The notes below the pieces were generated by a model. That model ran no database searches and was not told the DNA's origin. It saw nothing but the letters and a program-made list of their open reading frames with translations. Shown in pieces: positions 26,801 through 33,153 of a stretch of DNA of 40,563 bases (position 1 is its first letter; every line of letters starts with the position of its first letter). Position numbers and translations under genes: made by a program. Source of the stretch: Flavobacterium frigidarium DSM 17623 (GTDB taxonomy: Bacteria > Bacteroidota > Bacteroidia > Flavobacteriales > Flavobacteriaceae); the NCBI RefSeq assembly GCF_000425505.1, contig NZ_KE384392.1, positions 1-40,563 of the forward strand, in the 5' to 3' direction.

Positions 26801-28537
26801 ATCGTCGTTTACTGTTTTTGTAATAGATAAAGAAGGTGTAGCTACTAGCGGAGTTACTGTTGGGTCATCCATATCATTATTCGGATTGTTTGGATCGTCA
26901 GTGATATCTGTTACACTTGCTGGTGTGGTGTCTAGAGCTGAGGCTGTGGCTCTATTTGTGACTTTTCCATTATCTAAATCAATTTGCGTTATGATGTGCG
27001 TAGCGATAAATGTGGCTGTCTCAGAAGGATCAATGCTGTCCACACGGTTATCAGCCTGATTTGTATCTTCTCCAGTAGTTGAATCTAATATTATCGTATC
27101 GGCATTTGGATCAACAATGTTCAAGTCTGTTAAGGTGATTGTACCTGTACTTTGTACAAAAATTTTATAAATAATAACTTGACCAACGGTGTTCAGCACA
27201 GTACCTGCAGGAGTAACATCTTCTTTAGTGGCTACAAGTCTTCCTACTTCAGGTACGGATACAACAGTTGCATCATTTGGAGCGAGTGTGGCAGGGTCAT
27301 CAGATTGGTCAGAAACTACTGTGCCATTAGCAGGAATTGTACCAGTAACAGTAGCTATGTTACTTACTCTACCAGCGTTAAAATCACCTTGGACTATCGT
27401 GTGTTTTGCGGTAAATATGTAAGAGGCTCCTTGTGCTAGACTAGCAAGCGTTGCAGGGGTAATGCTTCCAGTATTAGCATTTGAATCCGTTATTACTATA
27501 TTGTTTAGGGTAACATTACCTGTATTTTTGACATATAGCTCATAGTTTATAATTTCGCCTAGACTATCATAAAGTCCGTCATCAGCTGGATCAGCTATTT
27601 TTTCTAAAAGTAGTTTTCCAGTTTGAACTATAGGGGTAATTGTTGGATCATCACTATTACTACTTAAATCATCTGGATCATCTGAAATATCAGATATTTC
27701 AAAACCATTTGACAGTGTTGCCTTAGCAGTAGCCTGATTAGTCACCTTTCCAGCATCAATATTCGCTTGCGTTATTTTATGGGTTGCTGTAAATGTTGCA
27801 GATGCTCCTACAGCTAACGTAGCTACAGAGATAGGACTAATACTTCCTGCATCAGCTTTCGGGTCTGTAATGGTTATGTTGTTTAATACGGTATCGCCAG
27901 TATTTTTAACAATAATCGAATATTTGATGAGTTCACCCAGTGTATCATAGTTTCCATCTGTTGCTGGCAAAGAAGTTTTGGTAACTTCCATTGAACTATT
28001 GGTAATATTTATTGGTTCAGTATGATCATCGAGTTGTACAGCTGCTTCGGCTATATCTTGAGTATTTGAGACTGTGTTTATCACTGTGGAACTAGCACTA
28101 ACTTCATTAACTTTGGCAGTAATAAAAATATTGAAAACTTGACCAGATGTCATCGTTCCCACATTCCAGTTAGGAGCATTCCAAGTTCCTCGTACAGCTG
28201 TAGCAGATACAAATGAAAGTTCGGCTGGTAACAAGTCATTAATCACAAGATTTGTGACTGGATTTACACCTAAACTTTTTACACTTACTTTAAAAATGAT
28301 AGTGTCGCCTTCAATAACATCGCTTTTATCGACTGTTTTCGTAAGAACGATTTCGGGGTCGCAATTGTAAGCGGATAATATTGATGAATCGTATGTACAT
28401 CCCCCTTTGGTTACTTTGACGTAAAAATCACCAGGAGATACTGGAGTATATGAGCTAGAAGTTGCACCAGGAATTATTGCTCCGTCTTTGTACCACTGAT
28501 ATGCATCAAAAGAATCTGACGTCTCTTTTATATCGGA
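17825..28537 (-). CDS. Giant type B T9SS adhesin, C-terminal fragment after in-frame stop
   Basis: 3570 residues in frame with the gene fragment upstream and separated from it by a single TGA (28538-28540). The first possible start is a GTG at 28246, but the 97 codons before it are clearly coding (e.g. FDAYQWYKDGAIIPG, SYTPVSPGDFYVKV, then the start of a DUF11 module), so it is not a true start. In order: an Ig-like segment; five DUF11/DUF7507-like modules; a PKD-like domain; seven HYR-like modules with CEGT and TDC motifs; two PKD-like domains; thirteen more DUF11/DUF7507-like modules of about 100-135 aa (EKTATFNDENNDGLPQLNET type); calcium-type DxDxDG repeats (about 18150-18950); and a type B sorting domain ([27 protein letters not shown]). 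A secreted surface adhesin is the likely role. If the stop is real, this part is not made or is made without a signal peptide. Confidence 0.9.
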   Translation of the reverse strand, partial: SDIKETSDSFDAYQWYKDGAIIPGATSSSYTPVSPGDFYVKVTKGGCTYDSSILSAYNCDPEIVLTKTVDKSDVIEGDTIIFKVSVKSLGVNPVTNLVINDLLPAELSFVSATAVRGTWNAPNWNVGTMTSGQVFNIFITAKVNEVSASSTVINTVSNTQDIAEAAVQLDDHTEPINITNSSMEVTKTSLPATDGNYDTLGELIKYSIIVKNTGDTVLNNITITDPKADAGSISPISVATLAVGASATFTATHKITQANIDAGKVTNQATAKATLSNGFEISDISDDPDDLSSNSDDPTITPIVQTGKLLLEKIADPADDGLYDSLGEIINYELYVKNTGNVTLNNIVITDSNANTGSITPATLASLAQGASYIFTAKHTIVQGDFNAGRVSNIATVTGTIPANGTVVSDQSDDPATLAPNDATVVSVPEVGRLVATKEDVTPAGTVLNTVGQVIIYKIFVQSTGTITLTDLNIVDPNADTIILDSTTGEDTNQADNRVDSIDPSETATFIATHIITQIDLDNGKVTNRATASALDTTPASVTDITDDPNNPNNDMDDPTVTPLVATPSLSITKTVNDDSNVANAQVLTYIYEVTNDGNITIDAISISDIHNGTGTLSTPALQSTTGTDDDITDNEIETLAPGETGIWTATYTVTTADITNQTDITNTVTATGKPKINPLTNTTANATKSVTIHPTDAICSNITLSHNLITDGPYTGATFSWLAVPNDEITGLSTSSQSTTEIDDQLINTSGVDQTVQYNITVSNPTGTIIDSYKYVVTVYSQIEVPEDDEIIVECAAEIIEPEAPIVLDYQGISILPVKTSTATGDQSCEGTKTYTFEYTDCGGNVATYNYTYIIDRTTPPATVPANGTSTVECSDDATPPTPPAGIKDICGTDITAVLVSTVDDPSTLTCEGTRTYNYTFTDCSGLVSNWKYVYTIDKTTVPVVPADAGSTIECLAGAVQPATPTVTDQCGNDIIPVITESTDPTCEGTKVYTFTYTDCASNVSVYTYTYTIDLTTKPVVPANAGSTVECLADTVQPAAPIVTDQCGNTLTPVITESTDPACEGTKVYTFTYTDCASNVSVYTYTYTIDLTIKPVVPADTGSSVECIVDAVQPATPAVTDQCGNTLTPVITASADPTCEGTKVYTYTYTDCASNVSVYTYTYTIDLTTKPIVPADAGSTVECLADAVQPATPTVTDQCGNDIIPVITESTDPTCEGTKVYTFTYTNCASNVSVYTYTYTIDLTTKPVVPANAGSTVNDISKAVQPTAPTVIDNCGKTIVPVVTESASPVCDGTKIYTFTYTDCAGNSDVYVYTYQIDVTSTLVISNKTRTVCSNLPVNYDLKTVTPLVNPTFQWSVIDNPNVTGENNSSGTLLNDILINKTGVVQTVKYTVTPFNNKGCEGPTFDITVTVNPEPFVAIMPTATICSNIPLNHDLNADVNVAGANFKWAAVNNPNISGATTTVSSNATITDTLINTTGVVQTVIYKITPESIKGCTGAEYTYTVTVSPEAKLIVTKTTLAATDGAYDSLGEVINYQITVENPNEVALNNLSVTDVNADANSISPLTVPAVAAFSSVVFTASHTITQADLDAGFVDNSAIGTAFDPCDTIVTDSSDDPTTAAANDATRTIIVQKPVIALEKTFQFNDENGDGITQLNETVTYRFKVANTGNVNLTGIQITDPLITVNGGPINLAPAVTDATTFFGTYTLTQGVIDAGSLTNSAIVTAVDPKGNEISDISDDPKDNTNADTNGNGNPDDSTIFTIVSKPELTLKKSGVFIDANSDGLAQAGEKIEYTFDVTNTGNVTTSGITISDLLTAVIGGPIKLIPGQTNSSTFTAIYTLSQADVNNGPVVNTATASGKAPDGSTITDASDDPSTIADNDATVTKLTQDAQLTLLKTSVFKDENGNGFPEVGETIDYIFNVKNNGNVTLNDIKITDPLITISGGPITLLPNKSDLATFKGSYTLTLNDINLGTVVNSATATAKDPSGDAVTALSDDPTNPSNVDTNGDGHPDDKTVTKLKANPKLSVSKTGIFNDRNADGIAQVGEQITYTFDVKNIGNVTVSNITITDALVIVSGGPITLNPTQNDTTTFTASYTIKQSDIDAGKVTNTAIASGVSPNGAIVKDTSDDPNNGTNQDINGNGEPDDATVTPLPGKGIISLIKVALAPADGAYDTVGEAINYKLTVTNTGNLTLTNVIVTDTNADNGSILPAVIATIAPGASAVVNANHTLTLADINSGGVTNSASVTSKDPFGNTITDISDDPNNTNDDDANADGDPDDATVTLVTQKPSLSLEKTATFNDENNDGLPQLNETITYNFKVSNTGNVSLSNVIVTDPLVTVSGGPISLLPGQNNSTTFFANYTITQANIDAGSIVNAATVNAKDPKGNTVSDTSDDPTNATNNDINGDGEPDDTTVTPLATKPQLTITKTGIFIDANSDGLAQAGETIRYQFDVSNSGNVTVSGITVTDARVTVTGGPITLLPQARNTTTFKAAYVLTQEDVDLGYVINTATASGKDPMGNTVSDKSDDPTTSAKNDDTTTTLARESQLSLFKTATFNDENGNGLPQANETINYKFDIRNNGNVTVFNVTITDPIVPVVGGPIDLSPAQIDDTTFTAIYTIKQSDIDSGSISNSAIAAGQDRDGTVVTDVSDFSDDPDNPNDIDLNGDGDPDDPTVSSLTGKASLSLTKTATFNDLNANGFADLNETISYVFEVTNTGNLSINNILITDPLVTVTGNAIDLAPSQKDATTFTALYIIKQADLDAGQITNSANVSGQDPNGNTVRDTSDDPENAANLDNNNDGNPDDATVTTFPVQGKINITKTALVAADGPYDTVGEKITYNMVVTNTGSTTLTAVRVTDANADSGSIVPQITTALAPGQSTTVLATHTITQTDLNAGLVNNSATVSSRDKLGNTVLDISDDPTNPTNIDANADGDPDDVTVTAMVQKPKLALTKTVTTAPDGLWDEVGEVILYNLTLTNTGNVTLTNVAVVDPNADNASVLPANFAKLEPGQKVFLTALHTITQNDLDAASVTNSATANATDPKGNAVSDLSDDPNNPANVDTNGNGNPDDATVTAIPQTATMDLTKVTTTPRFTNLGDILTYTITVKNTGTVTLLNVVIQDANATFTSSATKSTLSPGASFATTAQHIVTAEDLIMGFVDNSAIATAMIPSSNVAVSEDSDDTNDSTNIDIDGDGDFEDPTSSYLDTDADGVADIIDIDDDNDGILDTVEGINDSDGDGFVDSLDIDADNDGIPDNVEGQSTEAYIAPTGIDANLNGLDDAYEKGTTIGITPENTDGTDLPDYLDDDSDNDGITDTIEAFDKNHDGIPDLFLSGNDADHDGLNDSFEGSNTTDGFVVNNGLRNGSLDTNNTDLTDQPDYRDTDDDNDGVFTIYELDPNRDGNGPDDTDNDGIPDYLDTDDDGDGITTRREGADPNGDGNPSDAIDANANGIPDYLEVGNFNPNIPDDEIEVFNFVSSNSDGKNDVLVLGRIFEFPENTVEIYNRWGVLVYETKGYGTRNNYFRGYSEGRVTISKDDKLPSGTYFYVIKYRSGINLKRKAGYLFLQQQ
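24581..25720 (-). repeat. Five tandem 228-bp HYR-like coding repeats
   Basis: The codons for the ID of YTID recur at 24581, 24809, 25037, 25265, 25493 and 25721, so five 76-aa units are in perfect register; four are nearly identical at the DNA level. Each typical unit has four Cys (VECLADAV, DQCGN, CEGTKVYT, TDCASN) that could form two disulfides. The last unit in protein order has VNDISKAV and loses its first Cys. Two further, diverged units precede the array (upstream in the gene). Confidence 0.93.
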
Positions 28538-28540
28538 TCA
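28538..28540 (-). other. In-frame TGA interrupting the giant adhesin gene
   Basis: The reverse-strand reading is CCT TGA TCC GAT ATA, i.e. CLP-stop-SDI. The positions 29977, 28538 and 17825 are all in one frame, with no indel needed. One base change in TGA restores an open frame (GGA Gly, CGA Arg or TGG Trp, for example). Confidence 0.95.
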
Positions 28541-29977
28541 AGGTAAACAACCACCACCTGTAATTGCTAAGTCTACGACTGGTACAGTATCAAAACCTGA
28601 AAAATAGCCAGCAATACCTGCGTTACTATTTACACCAATAAAACCCACTGCAATAGGACCAGTTGATTGTACAGATACATTACCCGTTAAGTTGGAGACA
28701 AAAAATGATTTCCAAGGGAGTCCTGAAGCGTTTATAGGTGCTGGTAAAGCAACTATTCCTGAACCATCTGTTACAATGATATTTTCATTTGGAGTTGCCG
28801 TAGAAGCAAGAATTGTAATTCCACCAGTAAAATTTAGATTGTCTACATCTCTAATATCTGGGATATTACTCAAATTATCAGGTAGTAAACAGTTAACTGG
28901 GGCAATAAAATTAAGTCCAATAGTTTGAATTCCGCTAGAACCAGCTAAACATTGATATGCATAAGCTTCCTTTGAGGTGATTACAGTCATGTTGGCTCCA
29001 ATATTCCCTGAAGAATAGTTACTCCCTGGAATTTCAAAATATTCACCATCATTTATTGTAGCTATAGGTGTAGTCGAACCGTTTACAAAAATATCAGTTC
29101 CGTTTTGAGTTCCTATTATTATAGGAAATTCAGTCTCGTTAGTTCCGTTTCCGCGCACAAAGACATAATCACGACCTACAATGTTTTGAGGTACGGGCTG
29201 ATCTATGGCTGCATCTCTTGAACCGCTTCCGGTTCGTATTCCTACGTTCAATCCACCATTACTAATAGCAATCTTTTTATCAGCTGTTATCGTCGCGCCT
29301 AACCAACCGTCAATGTTGGCGTTAGTTTGGTTTTTTAAAGCTTCAACAACATACGATTGCCCTGCATTTAAAGTGATTTCTATTGTGTTACTAGTAATCC
29401 CTCCAGCAGCATTGCCTAATCTAAATTCACAATCTGGGTCGTAACCACTTATGGTGACAGAAGTATTGTCTTCTGTTGCCATTATTCCTAAAGTAGTGGT
29501 TAGATTACCATTATTAGCTCTATTAGGTATACCTCCCCATTTGAATTTTAGTCCTAGTGCTTGTCGTCCCTTAGAAGTTAGCGACGTTGCTTGAGCTGAT
29601 GAACGCCCTCTGTAATTCACATAAAATTTTTGACCACCAGGTGCAAAGAAGCGCAAACCACTATTGCTTAATACTGTTCCGGTATTTGCATTTGTAACCA
29701 ATGTGATGTTATTGTCGCCATCTGCCAAATCGTATCTTCCTGGAGATCCGTTAGAAACAATTACAGTTGCAATAGGTACAGTTCCTGTACCTTGAAAAAT
29801 TTGCACAGGAAAAGCGATTGCCTCTGGAGATGACAAATAAAATGCTTGTTGTCTTATTGCTTGATTATTGTTTATCTGCTTTAATGGTGGCAAATAATGC
29901 AAATCACTTAATTGTGAGTATGCAGTATGGACAAAAAGAAATAATAGTAATGTTAAAAGAGAGTATTTCTTTATCAT
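28538..29977 (-). CDS. Giant adhesin, N-terminal fragment with IgGFc-binding-like domain
   Basis: 479 aa. A signal peptide (MIKKYSLLTLLLFLFVHTAYSQ) is followed by a long beta-rich domain resembling the IgGFc-binding N-terminal domain common in Bacteroidota surface proteins (SDLHYLPPLKQ, FYVNYRGRSSAQATSLTSKG, NIVGRDYVFVRG, EAYAYQCLAGS). It ends in DLAITGGGCLP and a TGA. A secreted protein ending right there would lack any type IX or anchoring signal, and the same frame continues beyond the stop into 3570 codons of adhesin. I therefore read it as the 5' part of one 4050-codon gene. The start ATG is supported by the signal peptide and by the -7 box at 30069-30076. Confidence 0.9.
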   Translation of the reverse strand: MIKKYSLLTLLLFLFVHTAYSQLSDLHYLPPLKQINNNQAIRQQAFYLSSPEAIAFPVQIFQGTGTVPIATVIVSNGSPGRYDLADGDNNITLVTNANTGTVLSNSGLRFFAPGGQKFYVNYRGRSSAQATSLTSKGRQALGLKFKWGGIPNRANNGNLTTTLGIMATEDNTSVTISGYDPDCEFRLGNAAGGITSNTIEITLNAGQSYVVEALKNQTNANIDGWLGATITADKKIAISNGGLNVGIRTGSGSRDAAIDQPVPQNIVGRDYVFVRGNGTNETEFPIIIGTQNGTDIFVNGSTTPIATINDGEYFEIPGSNYSSGNIGANMTVITSKEAYAYQCLAGSSGIQTIGLNFIAPVNCLLPDNLSNIPDIRDVDNLNFTGGITILASTATPNENIIVTDGSGIVALPAPINASGLPWKSFFVSNLTGNVSVQSTGPIAVGFIGVNSNAGIAGYFSGFDTVPVVDLAITGGGCLP

Positions 29978-30068
29978 ATAAGTGATTTAATTTTATTGAC
30001 GAAAATTTTAAAATGCTAATATTTCCTTAAAATACAATAAAAATATCATACTTTAAAACATTATAGAT

Positions 30069-30104
30069 CAAAGGTAAGTATTTTCAGTTAAAATAATTTA
30101 ACAA
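30069..30104 (-). promoter_or_regulatory. Promoter of the giant adhesin gene
   Basis: Reverse-strand TACCTTTG (30069-30076) is an exact -7 element about 92 nt before the ATG at 29977. A TTG at 30102-30104 is 25 nt away, slightly beyond the usual spacing. The rest of the 347-bp gap 29978-30324 is AT-rich; on the plus strand TACCTTTA (30281-30288) is a weak candidate for the next gene. Confidence 0.55.
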
Positions 30105-30324
30105 GACTTTATGAATTCACGATTGTTCTACAGATTGCCGCGCATTTCTTAAAAGGAAACCACAGTAAGTCATATAACTTAAATTCCAAAACATAAACGA
30201 ATCTAAAATTCTATTTTGTAAGATTTTATGAAACATTTTCAAGATTATAATGAATCGATAGTTTATTAGGACTTGTACTTTACCTTTAATAAAAAATAGA
30301 ATTGAAACCTATAAATAAACTATT

Positions 30325-30825
30325 ATGAGCACTAAAAATTTATTTAGCGATGAGGCTAAACAGAAGATAAAAGATCTAGCAACCGAAATTGATTTTGCAA
30401 TGTTTGCAAGTGGATTAAAGGAATACCCAATACATATGGTACCAATGAGTACTAAAAAAGTAGACGATGAAGGTTTGATTTGGTTTTTAAGTAATAGAAA
30501 TAGCCAGCATAACCAAAACATCAATTTAAATAGTGCAATGCATTTAGTGTATTCTGATGCAAGCAAAATGAAATTTTTAAATGTATTTGGTCAAGCAAGT
30601 ATTACAACCAACTTCGAAATTATAAAAGAACTATATAAGAGCACAGATGATGCTTGGTTTGATGGTGTAAATGACCCCAACATTACTGCGATTTCTGTAC
30701 GTCCTGATCAGGCATTCTACTGGGATCCTAAAAATAACACTCTTGTCACTTTACTTAAAATGGGAATGGGAGCAATTACTGGCGATGAACCAGACTTGAT
30801 GGATCAAGGAGAATTGAATATATAA
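30325..30825 (+). CDS. Pyridoxamine-phosphate-oxidase-like general stress protein
   Basis: 166 aa, single split-barrel flavin-binding fold of the general stress protein 26 type. Visible hallmarks are the N-terminal helix KQKIKDLATEIDFAMFAS, the strand turn HMVPMSTKKVDDEGLIWFLS, NQNINLNSAMHLVYSD, FLNVFGQASITTN and DPNITAISVRPDQAFYWD near the C-terminus. Family members bind FMN or F420 and their role is usually redox stress; they are not the vitamin B6 enzyme. Monocistronic with a strong palindromic terminator immediately after the stop. Confidence 0.9.
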   Translation: MSTKNLFSDEAKQKIKDLATEIDFAMFASGLKEYPIHMVPMSTKKVDDEGLIWFLSNRNSQHNQNINLNSAMHLVYSDASKMKFLNVFGQASITTNFEIIKELYKSTDDAWFDGVNDPNITAISVRPDQAFYWDPKNNTLVTLLKMGMGAITGDEPDLMDQGELNI

Positions 30826-30859
30826 TAAAAAAAGCATCAATTAATTGATGCTTTTTTTA
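30826..30859. terminator. Perfect-palindrome bidirectional terminator
   Basis: Seven A, AGCATCAA-type arm, TTAA centre, mirror arm and seven T form an uninterrupted palindrome starting directly after the TAA at 30823. It serves the PPOX-like gene and can serve the convergent aldehyde dehydrogenase. Confidence 0.95.
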
Positions 30860-30974
30860 TGCTTTAAAAATACCAACAGCATGGTTTAAACGATTATCTG
30901 TTCAAAATTCTATATCTTGAGGATTAGATGTAGTCTTTAAAATTACACAATTTGATCAAGCCGCTGGTATGTAA

Positions 30975-32522
30975 TCATTCTATTTTATCATTTGTAATTG
31001 TTCCATTAACTATTCTAAACAAAGATAATGGGTTGTCATTTTGCAGTGCTTTGGGTAGTTTACTGTGTGGGAAATCTTGAAAACATACTGGTCTAACAAA
31101 GCGTTTTATTGCTCCCGTACCTACAGATGTAGAGTTGGATGCTGTTGTTGCTGGAAAAGGACCGCCATGAACCATAGAGTGACAAACTTCTACCCCAGTA
31201 GGATATCCGTTAACTAATACTCTACCCACTTTCAATTCTAAAATATCAAATAACTCACTGTAATTTTCGAAATCTTCATCAGTACCAAAAATTGTTGCTG
31301 TTAAGTGTCCTTGTAAATTTCGAGCAGCCTCTAATATTTGTTCTTTCGAATTAGATTCTATGATGATACTTGAGGGTCCAAAATTTTCTTCTGCTAAAAA
31401 AGCTTCTCGCTGATAATTTTCAACCGTAGTTTTAAACAACCTTACAGTTGAATTATTTACAGCCACTTCTTCAATTCCTACAGCAATTTCTTCTACCTCT
31501 TGTACCGTTTGTAATTTTGTTAACCCGCGCTCATAAGCAATTTTAATGCTTGGGGTTAACATAGTACCTGAATCAGTATTTGTTACTTTTTGTTTTAAAG
31601 TTTGATAAAATTGTTCTATTCCAGATCCGTTTTCGATAAAAGAAATGCCAGGACTCGTACAAAATTGTCCTACACCCATAGCTATAGATGTGACCAATCC
31701 TTCGGCTATTATGGCTGCTTTTTCTTTTAATGCCCCTGGCAAAATGAAAACAGGATTGGTACTTCCCATTTCGGCAAAAACCGGAATTGGTTCTGGTCGT
31801 TGATTAGCGTAATCAAACAATGCTTTTCCTCCATTAAAAGATCCTGTGAATCCTACTGCTTTAATATCTTTATGTTTAACTAATGCTTCTCCTAAACTTC
31901 TTGTATTTCCTTGTAATAAAGTAAATACTCCTTCTGGCATATTGCATGTAGCGACTGCTTTTAAGATTGCATCTGCAATTAAGGCTGATGTATGTGGATG
32001 TGCTTCATGACCTTTTACAATCACTGGACATCCAGAAGCTAGTGCCGAAGCAGTATCGCCACCAGCCGTTGAAAACGCTAAAGGAAAATTACTAGCACCA
32101 AAAACAGCCACAGGTCCAAGCGGAATTAAAATATGTCTAATGTCAGATTTAGGTAAGGGAACTCTATCAGTAATGGCAGTGTCTATGCGGGCATCTACCC
32201 ACGATCCTTCACGCACCACCGAGGCAAATAATTTCAATTGATTGACTGTTCGTCCTCGTTCACCTTGAAGTCTTCCTACTGGCAATCCTGTTTCTTGATT
32301 ACATACCGTAATTAATTCGTCGCCAAGATTGATAATTTCTTCAGCAATTTGCTCTAAAAAATTAGCAATAGTTTCTTTATCTTTTTTTCGGTAACTTGCA
32401 AATGCTAAAGTCGCTTTTGCAACAGCATCGTTTAATTCTTCGATAGAAGTATTTTTAAATTGCTTCTCTAAAGACTCATTTGTAGTGGGATTGATAGCTT
32501 GAAAATAGGTTGTCGTATTCAT
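30975..32522 (-). CDS. Aldehyde dehydrogenase, alpha-ketoglutarate-semialdehyde type
   Basis: 515 aa from the ATG at 32522 (MNTTTYFQAINPTTNESL); an upstream in-frame ATG at 32573 would add 17 basic residues and is less likely. Catalytic Cys288 lies in GVGQFCTSPGI and Glu251 in FAEMGSTNP; the NAD(P)-binding region has GPVAVFGASNFPLAFSTAGG and VGFTGSFNGGKAL. This wording is characteristic of the alpha-ketoglutaric semialdehyde dehydrogenase branch, which forms 2-oxoglutarate during sugar-acid or hydroxyproline catabolism. No other gene of those pathways is nearby, so the natural substrate is open. Monocistronic. Confidence 0.93.
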   Translation of the reverse strand: MNTTTYFQAINPTTNESLEKQFKNTSIEELNDAVAKATLAFASYRKKDKETIANFLEQIAEEIINLGDELITVCNQETGLPVGRLQGERGRTVNQLKLFASVVREGSWVDARIDTAITDRVPLPKSDIRHILIPLGPVAVFGASNFPLAFSTAGGDTASALASGCPVIVKGHEAHPHTSALIADAILKAVATCNMPEGVFTLLQGNTRSLGEALVKHKDIKAVGFTGSFNGGKALFDYANQRPEPIPVFAEMGSTNPVFILPGALKEKAAIIAEGLVTSIAMGVGQFCTSPGISFIENGSGIEQFYQTLKQKVTNTDSGTMLTPSIKIAYERGLTKLQTVQEVEEIAVGIEEVAVNNSTVRLFKTTVENYQREAFLAEENFGPSSIIIESNSKEQILEAARNLQGHLTATIFGTDEDFENYSELFDILELKVGRVLVNGYPTGVEVCHSMVHGGPFPATTASNSTSVGTGAIKRFVRPVCFQDFPHSKLPKALQNDNPLSLFRIVNGTITNDKIE

Positions 32523-32901
32523 TTTAATTAAAACTTTTCTGGTTTTCCAAATTGGTTTACCAAAAATAAGCATAATTTTAGCTTTATATACTACAAAACG
32601 ACTACTATTTAATAGGAAGCATTTTTGTGAGCTTCTTATTTGATTAAATAAACCTACTCAGTTCTTTCCAATTTAATCAATTATAAAATGAAAGGATCTT
32701 GCTAGTACATTATTATGCTGTAATAATAGTCCTTTTAACAATTATTAAAATACTGTAATAAGTAGTTTCAATACTATAAAATGAATTATGGTATAGCTAA
32801 TTAAATTTACATTGATTAATAAATGGACATCAAAACATTAAATCAATGTTTTAAAACTTCTTGCAAGTCTTTAATAACTAGATTTATATAAATTAACAAC
32901 T
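32523..32901. other. 379-bp gene-free divergent region with inverted repeats
   Basis: AT-rich spacer between the aldehyde dehydrogenase and the OtsAB operon. It holds an imperfect hairpin at 32611-32640 (AATAGGAAGC with GCTTCTTATT), a 7-bp stem at 32709-32727 and a perfect inverted repeat at 32832-32852. No open frame or RNA gene is recognised. Confidence 0.6.
32832..32852. promoter_or_regulatory. Inverted repeat upstream of the trehalose operon
   Basis: AAAACATT (32832-32839) and AATGTTTT (32845-32852) are exact inverted copies separated by AAATC. It sits 50 nt before the ATG of the small gene that leads the OtsAB unit. It could be an operator for a dimeric regulator; no U-run follows. Confidence 0.4.
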
Positions 32902-33105
32902 ATGTTTAAGGTAGGACAAAAAGTAAGACAGGAATTTGGAGTTCAAACTATGGAAATAATAGGGTTTGAAGAAGATCTAATTGAGAATGTGATTACGCAA
33001 TGGGAAGATGAAATAGGGAACGTGCTTACAGGGAAATTTAGTGACACGCAACTAAATGTTGTTGAAGACGAGAGCTTAACTGTAGTGGATACAAACAATA
33101 ACTAA
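32902..33105 (+). CDS. Small YodC/DUF2158-like protein
   Basis: 67 aa. FKVGQKVRQEFGVQTMEIIGFEE followed by ITQWEDEIGNVLTGKF and a final L(N)VVE pattern resembles the DUF2158/YodC small SH3-like barrel (GD-V-S-GP-MTV... C-W... F ...L), though the usual Cys is replaced. No function is known for the family. It is 48 nt upstream of OtsAB in the same direction and no terminator separates them, so they are probably cotranscribed. The similarity is by eye and moderate. Confidence 0.7.
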   Translation: MFKVGQKVRQEFGVQTMEIIGFEEDLIENVITQWEDEIGNVLTGKFSDTQLNVVEDESLTVVDTNNN

Positions 33106-33153
33106 CTAGAAGCTGGCGTATGCACAGCTAAATATAATAACCAAAATTTTGTG

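Noticed and set aside
28244..28246. GTG as start of the large adhesin fragment
   Set aside because: The 97 codons upstream to the TGA are in frame and clearly adhesin-like, so this Val is internal; no RBS or signal peptide follows.
32709..32727. ATTATTA/TAATAAT stem as a terminator or ncRNA
   Set aside because: Pure A/T 7-bp stem in AT-rich DNA; expected by chance.
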